DNA of 64,000 nt from Sclerodactyla briareus (lineage: Eukaryota > Echinodermata > Holothuroidea > Dendrochirotida > Sclerodactylidae). This document shows, piece by piece, positions 1-12,029 of this stretch. Under the pieces are notes generated by a model, which made no database searches, was not told the origin of the DNA, and worked only from the letters and a program-made list of their open reading frames with translations. Location of the stretch: contig JAODTK010005221.1 of NCBI GenBank assembly GCA_026419785.1, positions 310,001 to 374,000 on the forward strand. Reading direction: 5' to 3'. Made by a program: the position numbers and the translations under genes. How positions within the stretch are numbered: position 1 is the first letter of the stretch; each line of letters opens with the position of its first letter.

Positions 1-942
1 TAGTAAATGCCAATTGTCCTTCAGGACCTAACTCAAGGTTGGCCTATTTTTTTAATAACCCTCTCTGATTCTGTCTTTCTCTCGGTTTATCTCACGCACA
101 GTGAGAACATGCCGTAATAAAAGTGACAATTCCGGGTTGCAATCAACGCACATCAAATGCGGTACACCTGCCAATAAAACCGTGAGAAATTATGGCTTCT
201 GATGCACATATGACCATAACAGTTGGGGAGGAGGAATTGATCAAACTGCCTATAAAATAGGGGGCTGGATGAATCACTTGCATAACTTAAACATTCCCGA
301 GCTGCAAGCATGCTTTTGCTGGTTTGTCTGTCCTACTGGCTCCAGACACGACCATCATGTGTCAAGATTATTTACAGCAGCAGGAGCCTATCATCCTGGT
401 ACAAATGGTACAATAATAACACAACAAAGAGCTCTACTGTCAACGGGGCAGTCTCTAAGGGAAGAGTGGGGGGGGGGGGGGGGGGCGGTGGGAAGAGCTG
501 CAAAACATGGCTCTTTTTCTTTACTGGTGAGACGTCTTAATATGCTTCTGAAGTGTCACATGAGGATGTTCTCAAGAGAAATCTCTGAGGAAAGGTATTC
601 TCCGATGAGATGCGTCGTGTTGATGATGAATTGTCGATTGATCCCCGTTTAGTGATTTTTTTACTCGAGTAAAATCACCGATTCAAGCCTCTAAAGTATT
701 TTACTGAGAAAATTTACCTACAAGTATCATGTCCCCGAGATAAAACAGATGACAGTTGTTTAATAGCATTATGGGATTGTGATACACTTGTGATGTTATG
801 TTTGTTATTCCGATTTTTCCTTGTTGTTTCTTCTCATTACTGATGTTTTGACAGCACTACCCCTTTAATCACTCTTTGGATATGAAACTGATGTCATATC
901 CAACTTAATTCCATCGTTCCTGTGGTGTGGGATGCACAGGAG
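1..942. other. Non-coding stretch
   Basis: No gene supported. It contains a long G run (470-485). The two overlapping ORFs here are only open because of the poly-G tract. Confidence 0.35.
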
Positions 943-1043
943 GAGGAGAGGGGTGGGGAGAGGGGTGGGGGGGTGGAAGGGGGGGAGTAATGAGGGGTGG
1001 GGAGAGGGGTGGGGGTGGAAGGGGGGGGGGAAGTAATGAGGGG
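943..1043. repeat. G-rich minisatellite, about 2 copies
   Basis: Two copies of a roughly 48-bp purine-rich unit (GAGGGGTGGGGAGAGGGGTG and onward, ending AGTAATGAGGGG). Multiple runs of four or more G could fold into G-quadruplexes on the plus strand. Confidence 0.7.
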
Positions 1044-4000
1044 AGCTGCAATATAGATCCATGTCAACACATTACAAATTCCTCTAGGTAAGCAAATGAA
1101 AAATGGCTGTACCGGCCTGTTTCATGTTATGCAAATATTCAGGCTATCCTATGCTACTTTCACCCCAATTTTCTTCTCAAAAATGGGGAAATTGGTGAGG
1201 TGAATCGACTTGTAGATATAGTGTGTGCCCAACGTGCAGCCCTATTGGGAAGTGCCCCAGGGTTCACAACAAAATAAAGTGAATACACTGAAATGTCTGT
1301 CCAGACAAGCAAGCATGCATACTAAAGTATGGGTTTGACAGTCCCTATGATTAGGAATGAAGAGTAACACGCTAATGAGACGTTCCAATTAAGTAATGGA
1401 ACACATAATTACAGCTCACATATTATATATTTTTCAGGACCATCTTTATAGAACCATATCACCGCAACTACATTTTTTTTTTCAAATTACCCTAACTCAT
1501 AGCTAGTTACTGAGGCCGAATTAAACATGTGTCTATGGCTATATAATATCGAAAGTTAAAAAGCAAGACGGGGGTACTACAGTTAATTCACCATTTGGTA
1601 GATTAGTGAATATCACAAATAAGTAGCCAACGGGTCATACAACCTCTTACCTTACCACAAACCTTGATTGAGCTGCTAGTGAGGGTTTTTTCCTCCCTGG
1701 TGTAATGCCAACACTCCATATCACCAGGATTTACAGACGGTTTCCCACTGAACAGTTAAATTAGCAAGGATTCCTCTATTCCTGGTAATTACACAGATTT
1801 CGGTCCTGGAGAATGTCATCCTGGGATAGGTAAAGCAAACTGCAACATAAAACAGCAGGCGCCCAGCCTTGCACAAATGAGAAGTGTCATTAGAACACAT
1901 ATGTAGCTGATCTTATAACTTTACAAAGAGAGACTGAGAAGGACTGGGTAACAAATGTTGGCAAAAAATGTCAATGCTTTTTATTTTTGGATAGGGTGGA
2001 ATGACAAAGCAAGGTACATAGCAATGGGGTGGTCCAGGTGGACCAGGGTCCAGCAATCTCAGTACCTGTAACCATCAAATGCACTACGTACAATCGCCTA
2101 AAACATGATATCTCAATATAACAAAAGTTACAATACAGCCCATGAAGGCTGGGGAAGTGTCATTTCCTGCAATCTAGGAGTATTGGGTCTGTCTTTGAGC
2201 GCACGGGTGCACCACTTGTAGGAAGGGGGGGGGGTCCCACAGCAGCTAAAGAGCAACGGTGTGAAATTATCATAGGCAGCGACCCTCATGAATAGGAGAG
2301 TTGGGGTCCTGGACCCACGCGCACCCTCCTTGGGTCCAGACCCACCCAGCCACCCTCCTAGAGGCTGCTCCCTCACTGACATTAGCCTACCGATGCCAAT
2401 AGGGACAGAGTTCACTATTCAGCTGGAGAGGGTAACACGCCCAACACCAGCCCCCGTGTCCCTCAGAGTAGCTCATGGTCGAGTCCAAACTGCTGATTGG
2501 TGAGGTAATAAGTTGGATCCCACAGACTTCTCACCTCTCAATGCCCTTAAGGCCCTCCATCTCCATAGCTCTACTCTCCACAGGTGCTGAATGGGACCTG
2601 TAGACCTCACTGCTGTAGATAGGACGCTATACAAGTGTCCAGATGTTATACTATTGTTATTGTACGTCCATCAGAAGAATATAACTAGAGAACCAATGGT
2701 TCATTAGCTCGACCGGCCAAAATATTCAATTAGTGAACTGTTATGCTGTGTTATTTGGACTGCTGTGCAACTTTCTTTGCACTGCTTGGGGATCTCAAGG
2801 TCACTGTCCACACAAGATTGGGGGATTCTGTTAAAGTGGGAGTATTTGACATTTTAGAGAGGATTATATCTCTTTTTGACCTGTAACGATCTCTTGTAAA
2901 AAGATTCAAAAACTATTCTTCAGATACAAACAAGCACTACCCAATTAAGGAAGATTCTGATATAACTTTCAAATTTCTGTGAGCGACTTTTCTGGGAGAA
3001 AAATGTTTCACAATTTCACATATAATAGCTCGCCAGATCCCTTCAATTGAACTTGACTTCAAATCCTGGACACCCGACCTGTAACACAAATGATGCTATG
3101 ACCAAGAAACATCCATGGCAATCTAGTCAACTCTTTAGCAGAAGTAGCATTTAAGATTTTGGGCTACTTTTTTGCCCAACTGCCCTTATGCCCCTTTTGA
3201 CCTGCATCTTGACCTGAAATTCCCTATACCACCAGTCAATGAGGACACTGAGCGAGCATCATGAAAAACTTCTGACAATTTCTACAGGGAACCACTAATG
3301 GCTCCCACTAAATTGATAACTAATAACGTTTGGTAATTAACTAAAACCATGGAAAACCACCCTTATGTGTTGTAGCTACATTATACTCCACCCAGCCTCT
3401 GCTTAACTGCAACACCGACATAAACACATCAAAAATATAAGCGTCAGAACATTCTTTGTGGCCGCCGATAGCTAGCATATTACACCCAAGTGATGAGAGT
3501 GACTTCCAGGTGTAGACCTTTGTTACTGATGTCCTGTAGAGGTATGCTACACTACTCTGTTAGCATCCTTGATTACAAAAATGTAGTCTCTGCTTGCTCT
3601 ATGAATCCAGACAATATTCTCTCTCATCAAAAAAGGTGAACTGTCCAAAGAAATCAGTCAATTCTTCTCTCAGCTCAATGAATAACGTCATCACCGTTTT
3701 TCTGTGGTCAGGCTATCATGGAGACAAATGGCAATGCATGTTCATCATACCTATTTTTTCTATGTGCAGTCCATCCTAGTTCAACTATGTTAGGCATCCA
3801 CTGTTTTGTGTGCCTGTTGTTTTTTATTTAAGAGAACTTCCTCCTACATTGTTAAGTTTCTAGAGGAAACGTAGGGCATGCCGTCATCCGACCACATTTG
3901 AAGAAAAACATGCAATTTAAATGAAGGAATTTCATACTGCGATTGCATCTGGGAGAAATCCTGAAATACTGAGAACTATGAAATGACGACCCTCTTGTTC

Positions 4001-5141
4001 TTAAATCCCACGACGTCTGGACAGTTAGAACAATGGTTGCTGGAGACTATCTGGCAGTCCCTGGCACCAGCCTTGCCTGAGGCAAAACCAATTTATTTAG
4101 CAGTAGACCTCCACGTAACTCGCCTGATCGTGTCTTCAGTGTGAGTGACTTCCGCCGCGTGATCAACTGATCAGCATAAAAAACGTGACAGAAGTAGAGT
4201 GCCACATGATACATATTTTACGATACAGTTTTTGGAAGATATCTTGTTAACTGGAATCAAACAAAACTATGGTGGACAGATGTACCTCAAAATTCCTGGC
4301 GTTGAAAATGTAAAAATGTCACAACCAGACTGAGGTCAGGCCTACTGGAAATGTTATCTATGAATGATTATCCCAACGCAACGAGCTCTTGCTGTGATTT
4401 AATAAGATATTGGCCAAGTTTTCTGGTCAAGTGAACTCAAGATCATTCATAAATATAGCCCCCTGATCAATGTTTGCCAAGTCCTGGTTCAGTGATTCTG
4501 TCGGCAGGTAAAAGCAGGGAAGAAGTTAATATATCATCGGGGAACTTGATAGTCATTGACGAGAAGCAGCAGTGTGGCATGGGTTTTGTTTATAACACAA
4601 TGAATTAATATGTATTGATATCATGGCACAGACATAGAAAGTGATAATAGAGAAATTAATAGTACAACACCCTCCATGAGCGTAAACTAGATGAGTCCTG
4701 GACGGGGTAGGTCACATGAGCACTATGGCTCCTGATGATGCAGATATCATGTAATGAGAGGATGGGAGTTAATGTCTGGGGGTATCAATATCAGGGAAAC
4801 ATCATTTGATGTTACCATGAAGTGATGAAGTGAATGTTTGAAGTTACTAGTAGATAACAGCATGGGAATCAAGGGAGAGCTCCATGACAATAGTGTCATT
4901 TCCACATAGTAAAGTCCATAAAATGAATGAGATGAATGCATGCCATTTCAATGTTTCTCAACTGATTTATTTGAACAAAAGTGCAAACCTTTACAGCTGG
5001 AACAGAGAAGAGGCTGTCCTGGTAGATACTTTCACAGCAGGGATAGGCGGGGGCAAAACAATGCTATTTAGATTCAAACTAGGTGTGTGTGGGAGTGAGG
5101 TGATGGAAGGGATGGTACCTTCATTTCTCGTGGCCTACCAG
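1044..5141. other. Non-coding stretch, nothing convincing
   Basis: Unique-looking sequence with scattered short ORFs. The GC-richer part at 2200-2520 is open on both strands but shows no splice structure or family signature. A donor-like CTCTTAC on the minus strand near 1650 is not followed by coding sequence. Confidence 0.3.
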
Positions 5142-5447
5142 CTAATTATACCGCACAATCACCATTAAATTCTGCACAGCTGCAAGTTCTGAACATTTAT
5201 TTGATTCTACGGGTTCGGGAGCCAGTAAGTCATCAATGAATTCGACGGTATTGATCGTGGATGACACTGGCGAATAACTCCACATTTTCTTCTGATAGTG
5301 CTCAGATGATACGGAGATAGAGGTGTTCAATCCCAAAACTTGGTCCTGGTACCCCCAATTTACATTCCATCCAAAATGAGGATCAGTGACTCCAGGACCC
5401 GACCACTCTCCTCGGAACCTGAATGAGCGAAAATTCAAGTTCAGCAT
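5142..5447 (-). CDS. Candidate exon or ORF, 101 codons, unknown
   Basis: A minus-strand open frame containing an acceptor-like site (TTTTCGCTCATTCAG, about 5417-5431). It reads WSGPGVTDPHFGWNVNWGYQ and, further on, HYQKKMWSYSPVSSTINTVE and FIDDLLAPEPVESNKCSELA. A donor-like GCG|GTATAA lies near the end. Composition is more protein-like than most ORFs nearby, but no family is recognised and chance ORFs of this length are expected in 64 kb. It lies downstream of the spectrin exons on the same strand, so it could belong to that gene. Confidence 0.25.
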   Translation of the reverse strand: MLNLNFRSFRFRGEWSGPGVTDPHFGWNVNWGYQDQVLGLNTSISVSSEHYQKKMWSYSPVSSTINTVEFIDDLLAPEPVESNKCSELAAVQNLMVIVRYN

Positions 5448-5469
5448 AACTGCTCAAAGCCGACCGACG

Positions 5470-5695
5470 AGACTTATGTTAAATATCCCGTAACACCCTG
5501 TAATAACCCCAGAAAGTCCATTGCACTACAGCAGAACCATTAAGTGGAGACCAAGACCCTGCCCACTGCAACTGCCAAGTACCATCCACCTAGGGGGAAA
5601 AAAATTCTGGTGAATGCATGGAATTCGAACACGGAATGTTTATGCAAAGTGTCCCTGATACCACTCAGCCATTCTTTTGCCCCGCTACGGTACTC
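5470..5695 (-). repeat. tRNA-derived SINE remnant
   Basis: On the minus strand the 5' end (5695 downward) reads GGGGCAAAAGAATGGCTGAG, then a box-B-like GTTCGAATTCC near 5628. Box A (TGGCTGAGTGG) and box B spacing match a Leu/Ser-type tRNA head. A tRNA-unrelated body follows. It differs from the poly-T SINE family at 38.8, 51.3 and 54.7 kb. Confidence 0.5.
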
Positions 5696-6195
5696 ATTCG
5701 GGCGAAGGACAATATGTGATTGAGATTTGCATCAATAAAGCAGTCAATATTCAGGACATTGATTATTTTCAGAACGCAATACGCGACCACCTGAATCAAC
5801 TTGAACAGAGGTAATTATTTCTGTTGGGCCATGGTGCCAACTCCTGTTGTTGTTGCCACTATTGTTGCAAGTATGAAAATATATGATTAAATGTCAACAT
5901 TTTGTTTAAATATATTTTGATTTAGGATGGCAGAGAAATTTGCAGAGTCGTGCTCATTCCCTCCTATTCACAAACACCCAGGCCTTGTGCTCCTCCAGCC
6001 AACTGGACTGACGAACACATCAAAATTCAACATGCATGATGACTATCTCTAACAAACTTCCATACTATAATGACTAATGCTTGTGAGCCTTCCCACGATG
6101 GCAATTAATAATTCCCAAGAACATTCCCTCCATTTTCACAGATCAGTTAGCTCAAGGACCCCAGTTACATGGGATCCTTGGTCACCTGGCAAGAA
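5696..6195. other. Non-coding stretch
   Basis: No gene, repeat or regulatory site recognised. Confidence 0.3.
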
Positions 6196-6199
6196 CTTA

Positions 6200-8125
6200 G
6201 AAAGGTAGAAACAAGAGCACCCATGTGCTGTAGCTCACACAAACCACACCAAATGTTACCCAGACGAATGTACACTTATGGTTAAATGTTCAAGATCATG
6301 AGTGCAAGAAGGCATTTCGAGCAAATGGCCTATTGGCCCCTGTAACAACCTTCGAACAATGACCCTTCATTGGCCAAAAATGTCTTATTAGCGGTCAATG
6401 AACATCATACTCACTTCAGTCAACTTCCATCGCCAGATTGCCAATTGAGAGCGAAAGAGGCAATTTCACATGATTTCCATTGCGTCCCACTTAATGACAT
6501 CTGACTTTACCCTTCACAAAAGGCAATGAACAATTGGGGTCCAAGTTTGGGTCAACAAACATCCATCAAAAATGACTGTTTTTTGCTTTCTTTTCATCAA
6601 TGTTACTAATACTGCTTTAATTAATTCTAAACGACACTATATGATGTTTATCAAAATCTCTGCAAAAAAGCTTAGGAGATACATTCTGTTTTATGTTATA
6701 CATAATGGCCTATATTGCCTGCCGCCCCCCCGTGACCTTTGGCCCTGACCTTCACAAAGTCAACAATGTCTCATGGGTCCATTAACAATGTGCCCAAGTT
6801 TGTCGCCATGTTCACAGAATGACTGGGGGCCAAAAGGGCAAATTGTTGAACCCTGGATAAAGAGATTGCTGTCGGGGCCAAGTGGGGCCTGGACCAAAAA
6901 TTAAATACCAATAGGTTGACTATCCATCATTATGCTCCAATGCACCCCAGCCTGTAGGAGGAGAACATTTTTGCCCTTGATTGCAGGTGATGGGCCCTCG
7001 GGCCGCAAACTGGGCCCCTCAATTCCCAAATTCCTGAGAACCCTGAAGGTACGGCTATTGTAGACCCATCAGTTTGACCGAACATCAGCACTGACTTGTG
7101 CATCAATCAACATTTGTCGAAGCATTTTTGCATGATTCAACATGATGGGCCGGCCCTAGGAGGGCCACATTGTTCGCAATCACCCCCAATGGACCACTAA
7201 CCGAGGAGCATTACAATGTACCCTTAAATAAAATCATTGTTACTTTGGAAGAAGATGCATTTCAAGTACAATGTGTGAAACTCCATGAATTTTCATAAAA
7301 TGGGCCTTCAAGCTCAAGTGGGACCTTGGACCAACAATGCCTGAACACCCCAAAGTTACAGCTGTTAGACTATCCTTACGATCGAATTGTCAGACTGTTC
7401 ACCAAACCTTGAAAGAGGAGAAGAATTTTGCATTAATTCCACATGGTGGGCCCTCGGGCCCCACACTACAGTAGTTCCCTTGGGTCCTGATCCCTGGGCA
7501 CCCTGAAGTTACGGCTATTAGACCACAATTACGACTGAACATCAGCATGGTGCACCTTATTTTGTGGGAGATACAAGAGTTTACAGATTTCATATAATGG
7601 GCCCTAGGCCTCAAATTGGGTGCTGGCCCAAAAGTCCTGAACAACTCCCATGCAAAGGACCATACATTTAACTAAATTTAACGAAAATCAATTGAAGCTT
7701 GTGGGGCGAGATGCATTCAAACACCATGTGTGAAATATCTAAAATGGGCCCTCGTTTGCCCAAGTCGAACCTTGAACAAAATACTGAACCCCCAAAGGTA
7801 TGTCTATTAGACCATCATTATGTCCGAACTCAGCACTGGGCACTAATTTGTAGAGATAACCGTTTGTTCAGTATTTCCCCACGCCCCATGGTCCCCTTTG
7901 CCCCAACTGGGCCCAGGGCCCCATTCCTGAACCCCCATATCCCTCTAACCACGGAACATTACATGTGACTTTTGAAGATAATTAATTGAAGCTTGTGGAG
8001 GAGATGCATTTCAAGTACCATTGTGTGAAAATCAATAAAGGGCCCCTCAATTCAATAAATTCCTGAACACCCCCGAATGTACAGCTGATATACTATCATA
8101 TAACCGAACATCAGCACTGTGCACC
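6200..8125 (+). repeat. GGGCCC-type dispersed repeat, copy 1
   Basis: It starts with ACAAGAGCACCCATGTGCTG and is built of related modules with shared phrases: GAAGCTTGTGGGG, ATGGGCCCTCGGGCC, GAACATCAGCACTG and CATTACATGTAACTTTGAAG. The phrase around GAACATCAGCACTG recurs near 7082, 7533, 7831 and 8107, so the element is internally repeated. Divergence between modules is high. ORFs inside are short and not conserved between copies. Related copies lie at 16.0-16.8 and 55.4-56.6 kb. Confidence 0.75.
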
Positions 8126-8239
8126 AATTTGTGAGAGAAGAAGCCATTTGCGAGATTTTTTCTCCCTTAGTGGCCCTTGTCCCCTTCAACTGTCCATTTG
8201 ACCTTTACTGTATGCAGGCATTCATTGTAACCTTCACTT

Positions 8240-9063
8240 CACCTCCTCAAGGCCGTCGAAGATTCGACGTCGACTCGACGTCATCTGGGATTTCCAAGTT
8301 GGTTGGGATGGTGAAACTTGTCCGAACGGATTCTCTGCAGTTGGGAATCTTCACGTACGATATATATTGTCGTGCCGTATCTTGACGAGCGCCGATGATC
8401 CCTGTGTTGATCTGCGTCGATCGACCGAAAAACAGTAGCGTGTAGAAAGAGCTTACTTATATCTGCCGATGTCATGTTTAAGAATTGTGATCGATAATTC
8501 GCCGTTCGTTTTCATTCGTGGTTACAGAGTGGCCGCGCAGGCAGGCGCCAGGCGTGGCTTACATGTTAGCGCTGGAATATCACGCATTGTACAAGTCACC
8601 TGCCACTCACTGTGATAGTCCCCGCCATAGCGCAGTATATTGTCTCCCTTCCGCTCATGAGGTTTATCCCTATCAGTGATACCTGGGACAGCATTCCACA
8701 TCAAACGGTCAAATATTTCGTGGAGTGATAACATTCCGTCGCCAACAGTGCAGTGCGAACTGTGCCTTCGAGCATCTGAAGTTATTGCCACTCGGCGTTT
8801 TTGGAACGGGTCAATTCAAATAAAATCGGCCACCTACTGCCTGAAAAATGTTTACAAAACGTTAAAAAGTGACGAAAATCATCAGGTATTTCCAAGAGGC
8901 TAAAATCAGACCGGTCAGCTACACGTATTAACCCTTTCCCTGCATCTATGGAAAATTGTGTGTGGCGGTCGGTACCTTTTCCATTCAATTCATATCGCCT
9001 CGTATGTCCTTGTTGAACGATCGGAACTGAAAACTGATTTTGCAGGCAAGGTGTACCGGTGCG
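8240..9063 (+). promoter_or_regulatory. CpG-rich segment, candidate promoter and first exon
   Basis: Unlike its AT-rich, CpG-poor surroundings, this stretch is dense in CpG (for example TTCGACGTCGACTCGACGTC near 8260 and GGCCGCGCAGGCAGGCGCC near 8530). It ends at a consensus plus-strand donor, GTGCG|GTGAGTAAG. An acceptor-like TTTTGCAG at 9038-9045 would make an 18-nt microexon (9046-9063), or that part may simply belong to a longer first exon. Open frames occur on both strands, so orientation rests on the splice signal and the downstream ORF. Confidence 0.35.
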
Positions 9064-9138
9064 GTGAGTAAGCCTAACTTGTCTCTTTCGATGGAGAAAA
9101 ATGTTGGGCCTTTTTATAAGTAACCTTTGTCCCCCTAG
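9064..9138 (+). other. Short intron of the candidate small gene (75 nt)
   Basis: It begins GTGAGTAAG and ends TTTGTCCCCCTAG, both strong signals. It separates the CpG-rich segment from the ORF that starts at 9165. Confidence 0.35.
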
Positions 9139-9164
9139 AAAGTATCTAGACCTAACACTTTCAC

Positions 9165-9464
9165 ATGGGTTGGGAATCTTCGACTACAGCGATAATGTCC
9201 ACTGGTGAAAACGGCGCGACTACGACATTAGCACAATTTTTCTACAACTTCCATCTTAATGACTTCATGACAGATAGAGCCAATGTGCTACAACATGGTT
9301 TCGTTTTTCTTGATACAATCTACAAAACTACTTGTACAAGCCTAAACTTACTGGCTTGGGCTAAATTATTTTCTACTCAAGGGAAAAATTGTTCAAATCA
9401 ACCAGATGCAACTTTGTTTGCTCAATCATTGTATGGTTTTGCCCTTCATATATGCTCACAGTGA
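9165..9464 (+). CDS. Candidate small protein, 99 aa, unknown function
   Basis: An uninterrupted 99-codon ORF. It starts MGWESSTTAIMSTGENGATT, continues with an aromatic, mildly hydrophobic middle (LAQFFYNFHLNDFM) and ends LYGFALHICSQ. Stops in the same frame just upstream fix the ATG at 9165. It begins 26 bases after a strong acceptor and is followed 27 bases after the stop by a polyadenylation signal (AATAAA, 9492-9497). The CpG-rich segment, short intron, ORF and polyA signal together make a compact gene model on the strand opposite the spectrin-repeat gene. I recognise no domain or homologue, and an ORF of this size alone could arise by chance. Confidence 0.35.
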   Translation: MGWESSTTAIMSTGENGATTTLAQFFYNFHLNDFMTDRANVLQHGFVFLDTIYKTTCTSLNLLAWAKLFSTQGKNCSNQPDATLFAQSLYGFALHICSQ

Positions 9465-9491
9465 AGTGATGTAGAACATCACAATATGAAT

Positions 9492-9497
9492 AATAAA
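9492..9497 (+). terminator. Polyadenylation signal AATAAA
   Basis: Canonical hexamer 27 bases after the stop codon of the 99-codon ORF, followed by a T-rich stretch. Single AATAAA hexamers are common in AT-rich DNA, so its weight comes from position. Confidence 0.3.
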
Positions 9498-9779
9498 CAT
9501 ACTGTCATTGTTCTATATATATCATTTAGAGGGTTGAGACTAGGGTGGGATTCAACAGGTAATAAACAGTGAGACTCAAGAAGGGACTAACTAACAAAAC
9601 AGGTCGATATGATTGACCAACTTGCATGCCACGCCTTTATTTCTCTACAAGCTGTCGTTTGAACAGTTCATCATTTTCACCGAGGGGCATAATGGACACC
9701 ACGCATACAACAATTTCCACACCAGATTGCACAACTTCCGATTGGACTCAGGCAGCCCATAACACACTTGGCGAAGGCC

Positions 9780-11660
9780 GTACAGGCGGAGCCACAGGGG
9801 GGGCAAGGGGGGCGGTTGCCCCCCTATGGGTTTTGGGCCGAAAAAATAAATCGTGTGAACGAGGTTTTAATGCACTTATTTTCGGAGGGGTTTTGGGGTG
9901 AGGGTGGTCTATATATGTTAATACTATTTATCAAGTTTTGTCGGATTCGAAAATCTTCGAAGATGTTTTGGGGGGGGGGGAGGGGGCAACGTTACCCCAA
10001 TCAAACCTAGTGGAAAAAATAAAAAATGTTGTGGTGTGATATATTCAACTCTTGTGTGAATGAAAAACCATTTTTTACGCCGCTTTGCGTGCGGTGGCCG
10101 TGTTTTCTTAGTCTCAGTTTTCATTCGATCCGATGATATCCCACGCATGGATCTAATGTACCAAAATCAAGTTCAACAGATGGGGGGCACATTCCCCCCA
10201 ATCAAATCCTAGTTATTAGGTAAATGAAAAACCCAAAAATCTTCGCGCGTCACGCACGCCTGGCTGTGTTTTCTTCGTCAATTTTCATTTGACCCGGTTA
10301 TATGCCACGCATCATTTAAGTACCAAAACATGAAGTTCGCGGATTCGAACAAATCTTCGTAGATGGGGGGGGGGGGGCATGTTCACCTGAATCCCCAAGT
10401 GAAAAATGTTGTGGTGATAGTTTTTAACACTACGGTAAAAAAATACTCAAAAATTTTCAGGAGCACGCCGGTGCGTTGCTGTGTTGTCTACATCAATTTT
10501 AATTTTATCCGATTATATGCCGCGCATGAATCTACTTGTACCAAAAATCTAGTTGTCGGATTCGAACAAACCTTCAAAGATGGGGGCAAGTTCCCCCATC
10601 AACAAAATACGTTGAAGAAACAAATGTTGTGGTGATAGTTTTTAACACTTACGTAAGAAAAAGAAACCAAATTTCCGCGCGCTTCGCGCGCGTGCCTGTG
10701 TTTTCTTCGTCAATTTTCATTGACCCGATTATATGCCACGCCATCATTTAATGTACCAAACAGGGAAGTTCGCGGATTCGAACAAATCTTCGTAGATGGG
10801 GGTGGCGGATAGTGGTGGGCATGCTCACCCAAATCTCCAAATGAAACATGTTGTGGTGATAGTTTTTAACACTTAGGTAAATAAAATAACTCCAACAATT
10901 TTCGCGCGCTTCGCACGCGTGCCTGTGTTTTCTTCGTCAATTTTCATTTGACCCGGTTATATGCCACGCATGAATCACTTGTACCGAAAATAAAAACAAA
11001 TAAAAAATGTTGTGTGATAGGATAATTAACACTTATGTGAGTAAAAAACCCAAAATTTTCGCGCGCTTCGCACGCGTGCCTGTGTTTTCTTCGTCAATTT
11101 TCATTTGACCCGGTTATATGCCACGCATATATCTACTTGTTCCGTTGGGACTGTCGACTTCAGAGGGAGACGTTCATCAGTATTCCGGCTGGGGGACGCA
11201 TATCCGGCCACCCAGTCTGCACATTTACTCCAGCGGTTATTAAGTCCAACAATCGGCAGTGCAAAGTTCAGTACAATCTTAAGCCTTGCCGCATAGGGCA
11301 CTGTCATAACTGAAGGCCTACGTTCACGGATCGAGTTTGTTTTGTGTATGCATCAGTTTCATGGACTGCCATGCGGTAGAGGCTGGAAGTCGAGAAAATC
11401 CCTCTACATCATAAGTGAGGAAAATTTTAAATAAAAATAACCATTATACAAATGACAGGACAGAAAAGCCAACTTTTAAAGATATTTTCAGTGTCGATGA
11501 AACGGCCCAGAGAGGCGAATCTCCTGTCATCTGGGAGATTTCAGACGGCCAAAAAATTTTCTGGTACGCTCCGCGCCAACCTGTGGTGGCGCTCCGCTTA
11601 GATAGTCAATCATCAAGTTTCGCCCCCCCTATTGTAAAACCCTGGAGCCGCCTGGGCCAG
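9780..11660 (+). repeat. Element with about 220-bp tandem units and CGCGCG palindromes
   Basis: From about 9960 to 11140 there are about six units sharing TGTTGTGGTGATAGTTTTTA, TTTTCGCGCGCTTCGC and TTATATGCCACGCAT, with spacing of about 220 bp between units at 10404, 10624 and 10849. Each carries a short GCGCGC...GCGCGC palindrome. The outer parts are G-rich on the left (ACAGGCGGAGCCACAGGGGG, 9782) and C-rich on the right (CCCTGGAGCCGCCTGGGCC, about 11639). These look like degenerate inverted ends, so the whole may be one mobile element. Confidence 0.6.
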
Positions 11661-11946
11661 ACAATACATTACCATAATCTCACAGTTCTTTATTAGGTAA
11701 GGCTTCCTGAAAATTTAGTCCACGTCCTAATTCAAATTTCTTCCCTAGATCAATGGTCGTCCATCTGAGCTACAGGGGTTGTACAGGGATTTGTCACAAG
11801 CACACACACTCTAGTCAATGGTCTCATGCTTACGCTCTTCATCCAAGAACTATGAGTCGTCTGCACATCCCAGCTCCTGTTGTTTAATTGGTTTAATTCA
11901 ATCTGAGACTCATGCCAGGCATATGTCCACCAGCAGCTTGTCTAAC

Positions 11947-12029
11947 CTGCTTTAACTCCCAGGGTTGAAACATCACAAACTTCTCATCTGACATCCACAG
12001 CACCAGCGCCTCCTGATTTTTCTCTAATC
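11947..12029 (-). CDS. Spectrin-repeat gene, exon (helix A)
   Basis: The 83-bp minus-strand segment follows the acceptor AATTTCACAG and is open in one frame throughout, reading LEKNQEALVLWMSDEKF and then VMFQPWELKQ. The pattern of heptad hydrophobics ending in a conserved Trp is typical of helix A of a spectrin repeat. The end is AAG CAG followed by GTTAGA, a weak donor. The preceding exon (15357-15749) ends in phase 0, which would need one more base here; a lost T in the first codons would restore phase, and this is an inference. Joined to that exon it reads ...EDKLK-(D)LEKNQEALVLWM, a natural passage from helix C of one repeat into helix A of the next. This is the most 3' exon I can support, so the gene probably continues below position 11900. 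Product: part of a rod domain in a cytoskeletal linker protein. Confidence 0.55.

Noticed and set aside
470-540. ORF with poly-Gly run
   Set aside because: It arises from a poly-G tract; no coding context.
6200-8125. Short ORFs within the GGGCCC-type repeat
   Set aside because: Not conserved between copies and broken in each; the element appears non-coding.
8522-8988. Minus-strand ORFs in the CpG-rich block (LHEIFDRLMWNAVPG)
   Set aside because: The block is CpG-rich, so stops are rare in all frames; plus-strand splice signals fit better. Not excluded.
11101-11307. Minus-strand ORF containing GLNNRWSKCADW, reminiscent of spectrin helix C
   Set aside because: It lies inside the repeat element at 9.8-11.7 kb, does not fit the phase of the exon at 11947, and the motif is only five residues long.
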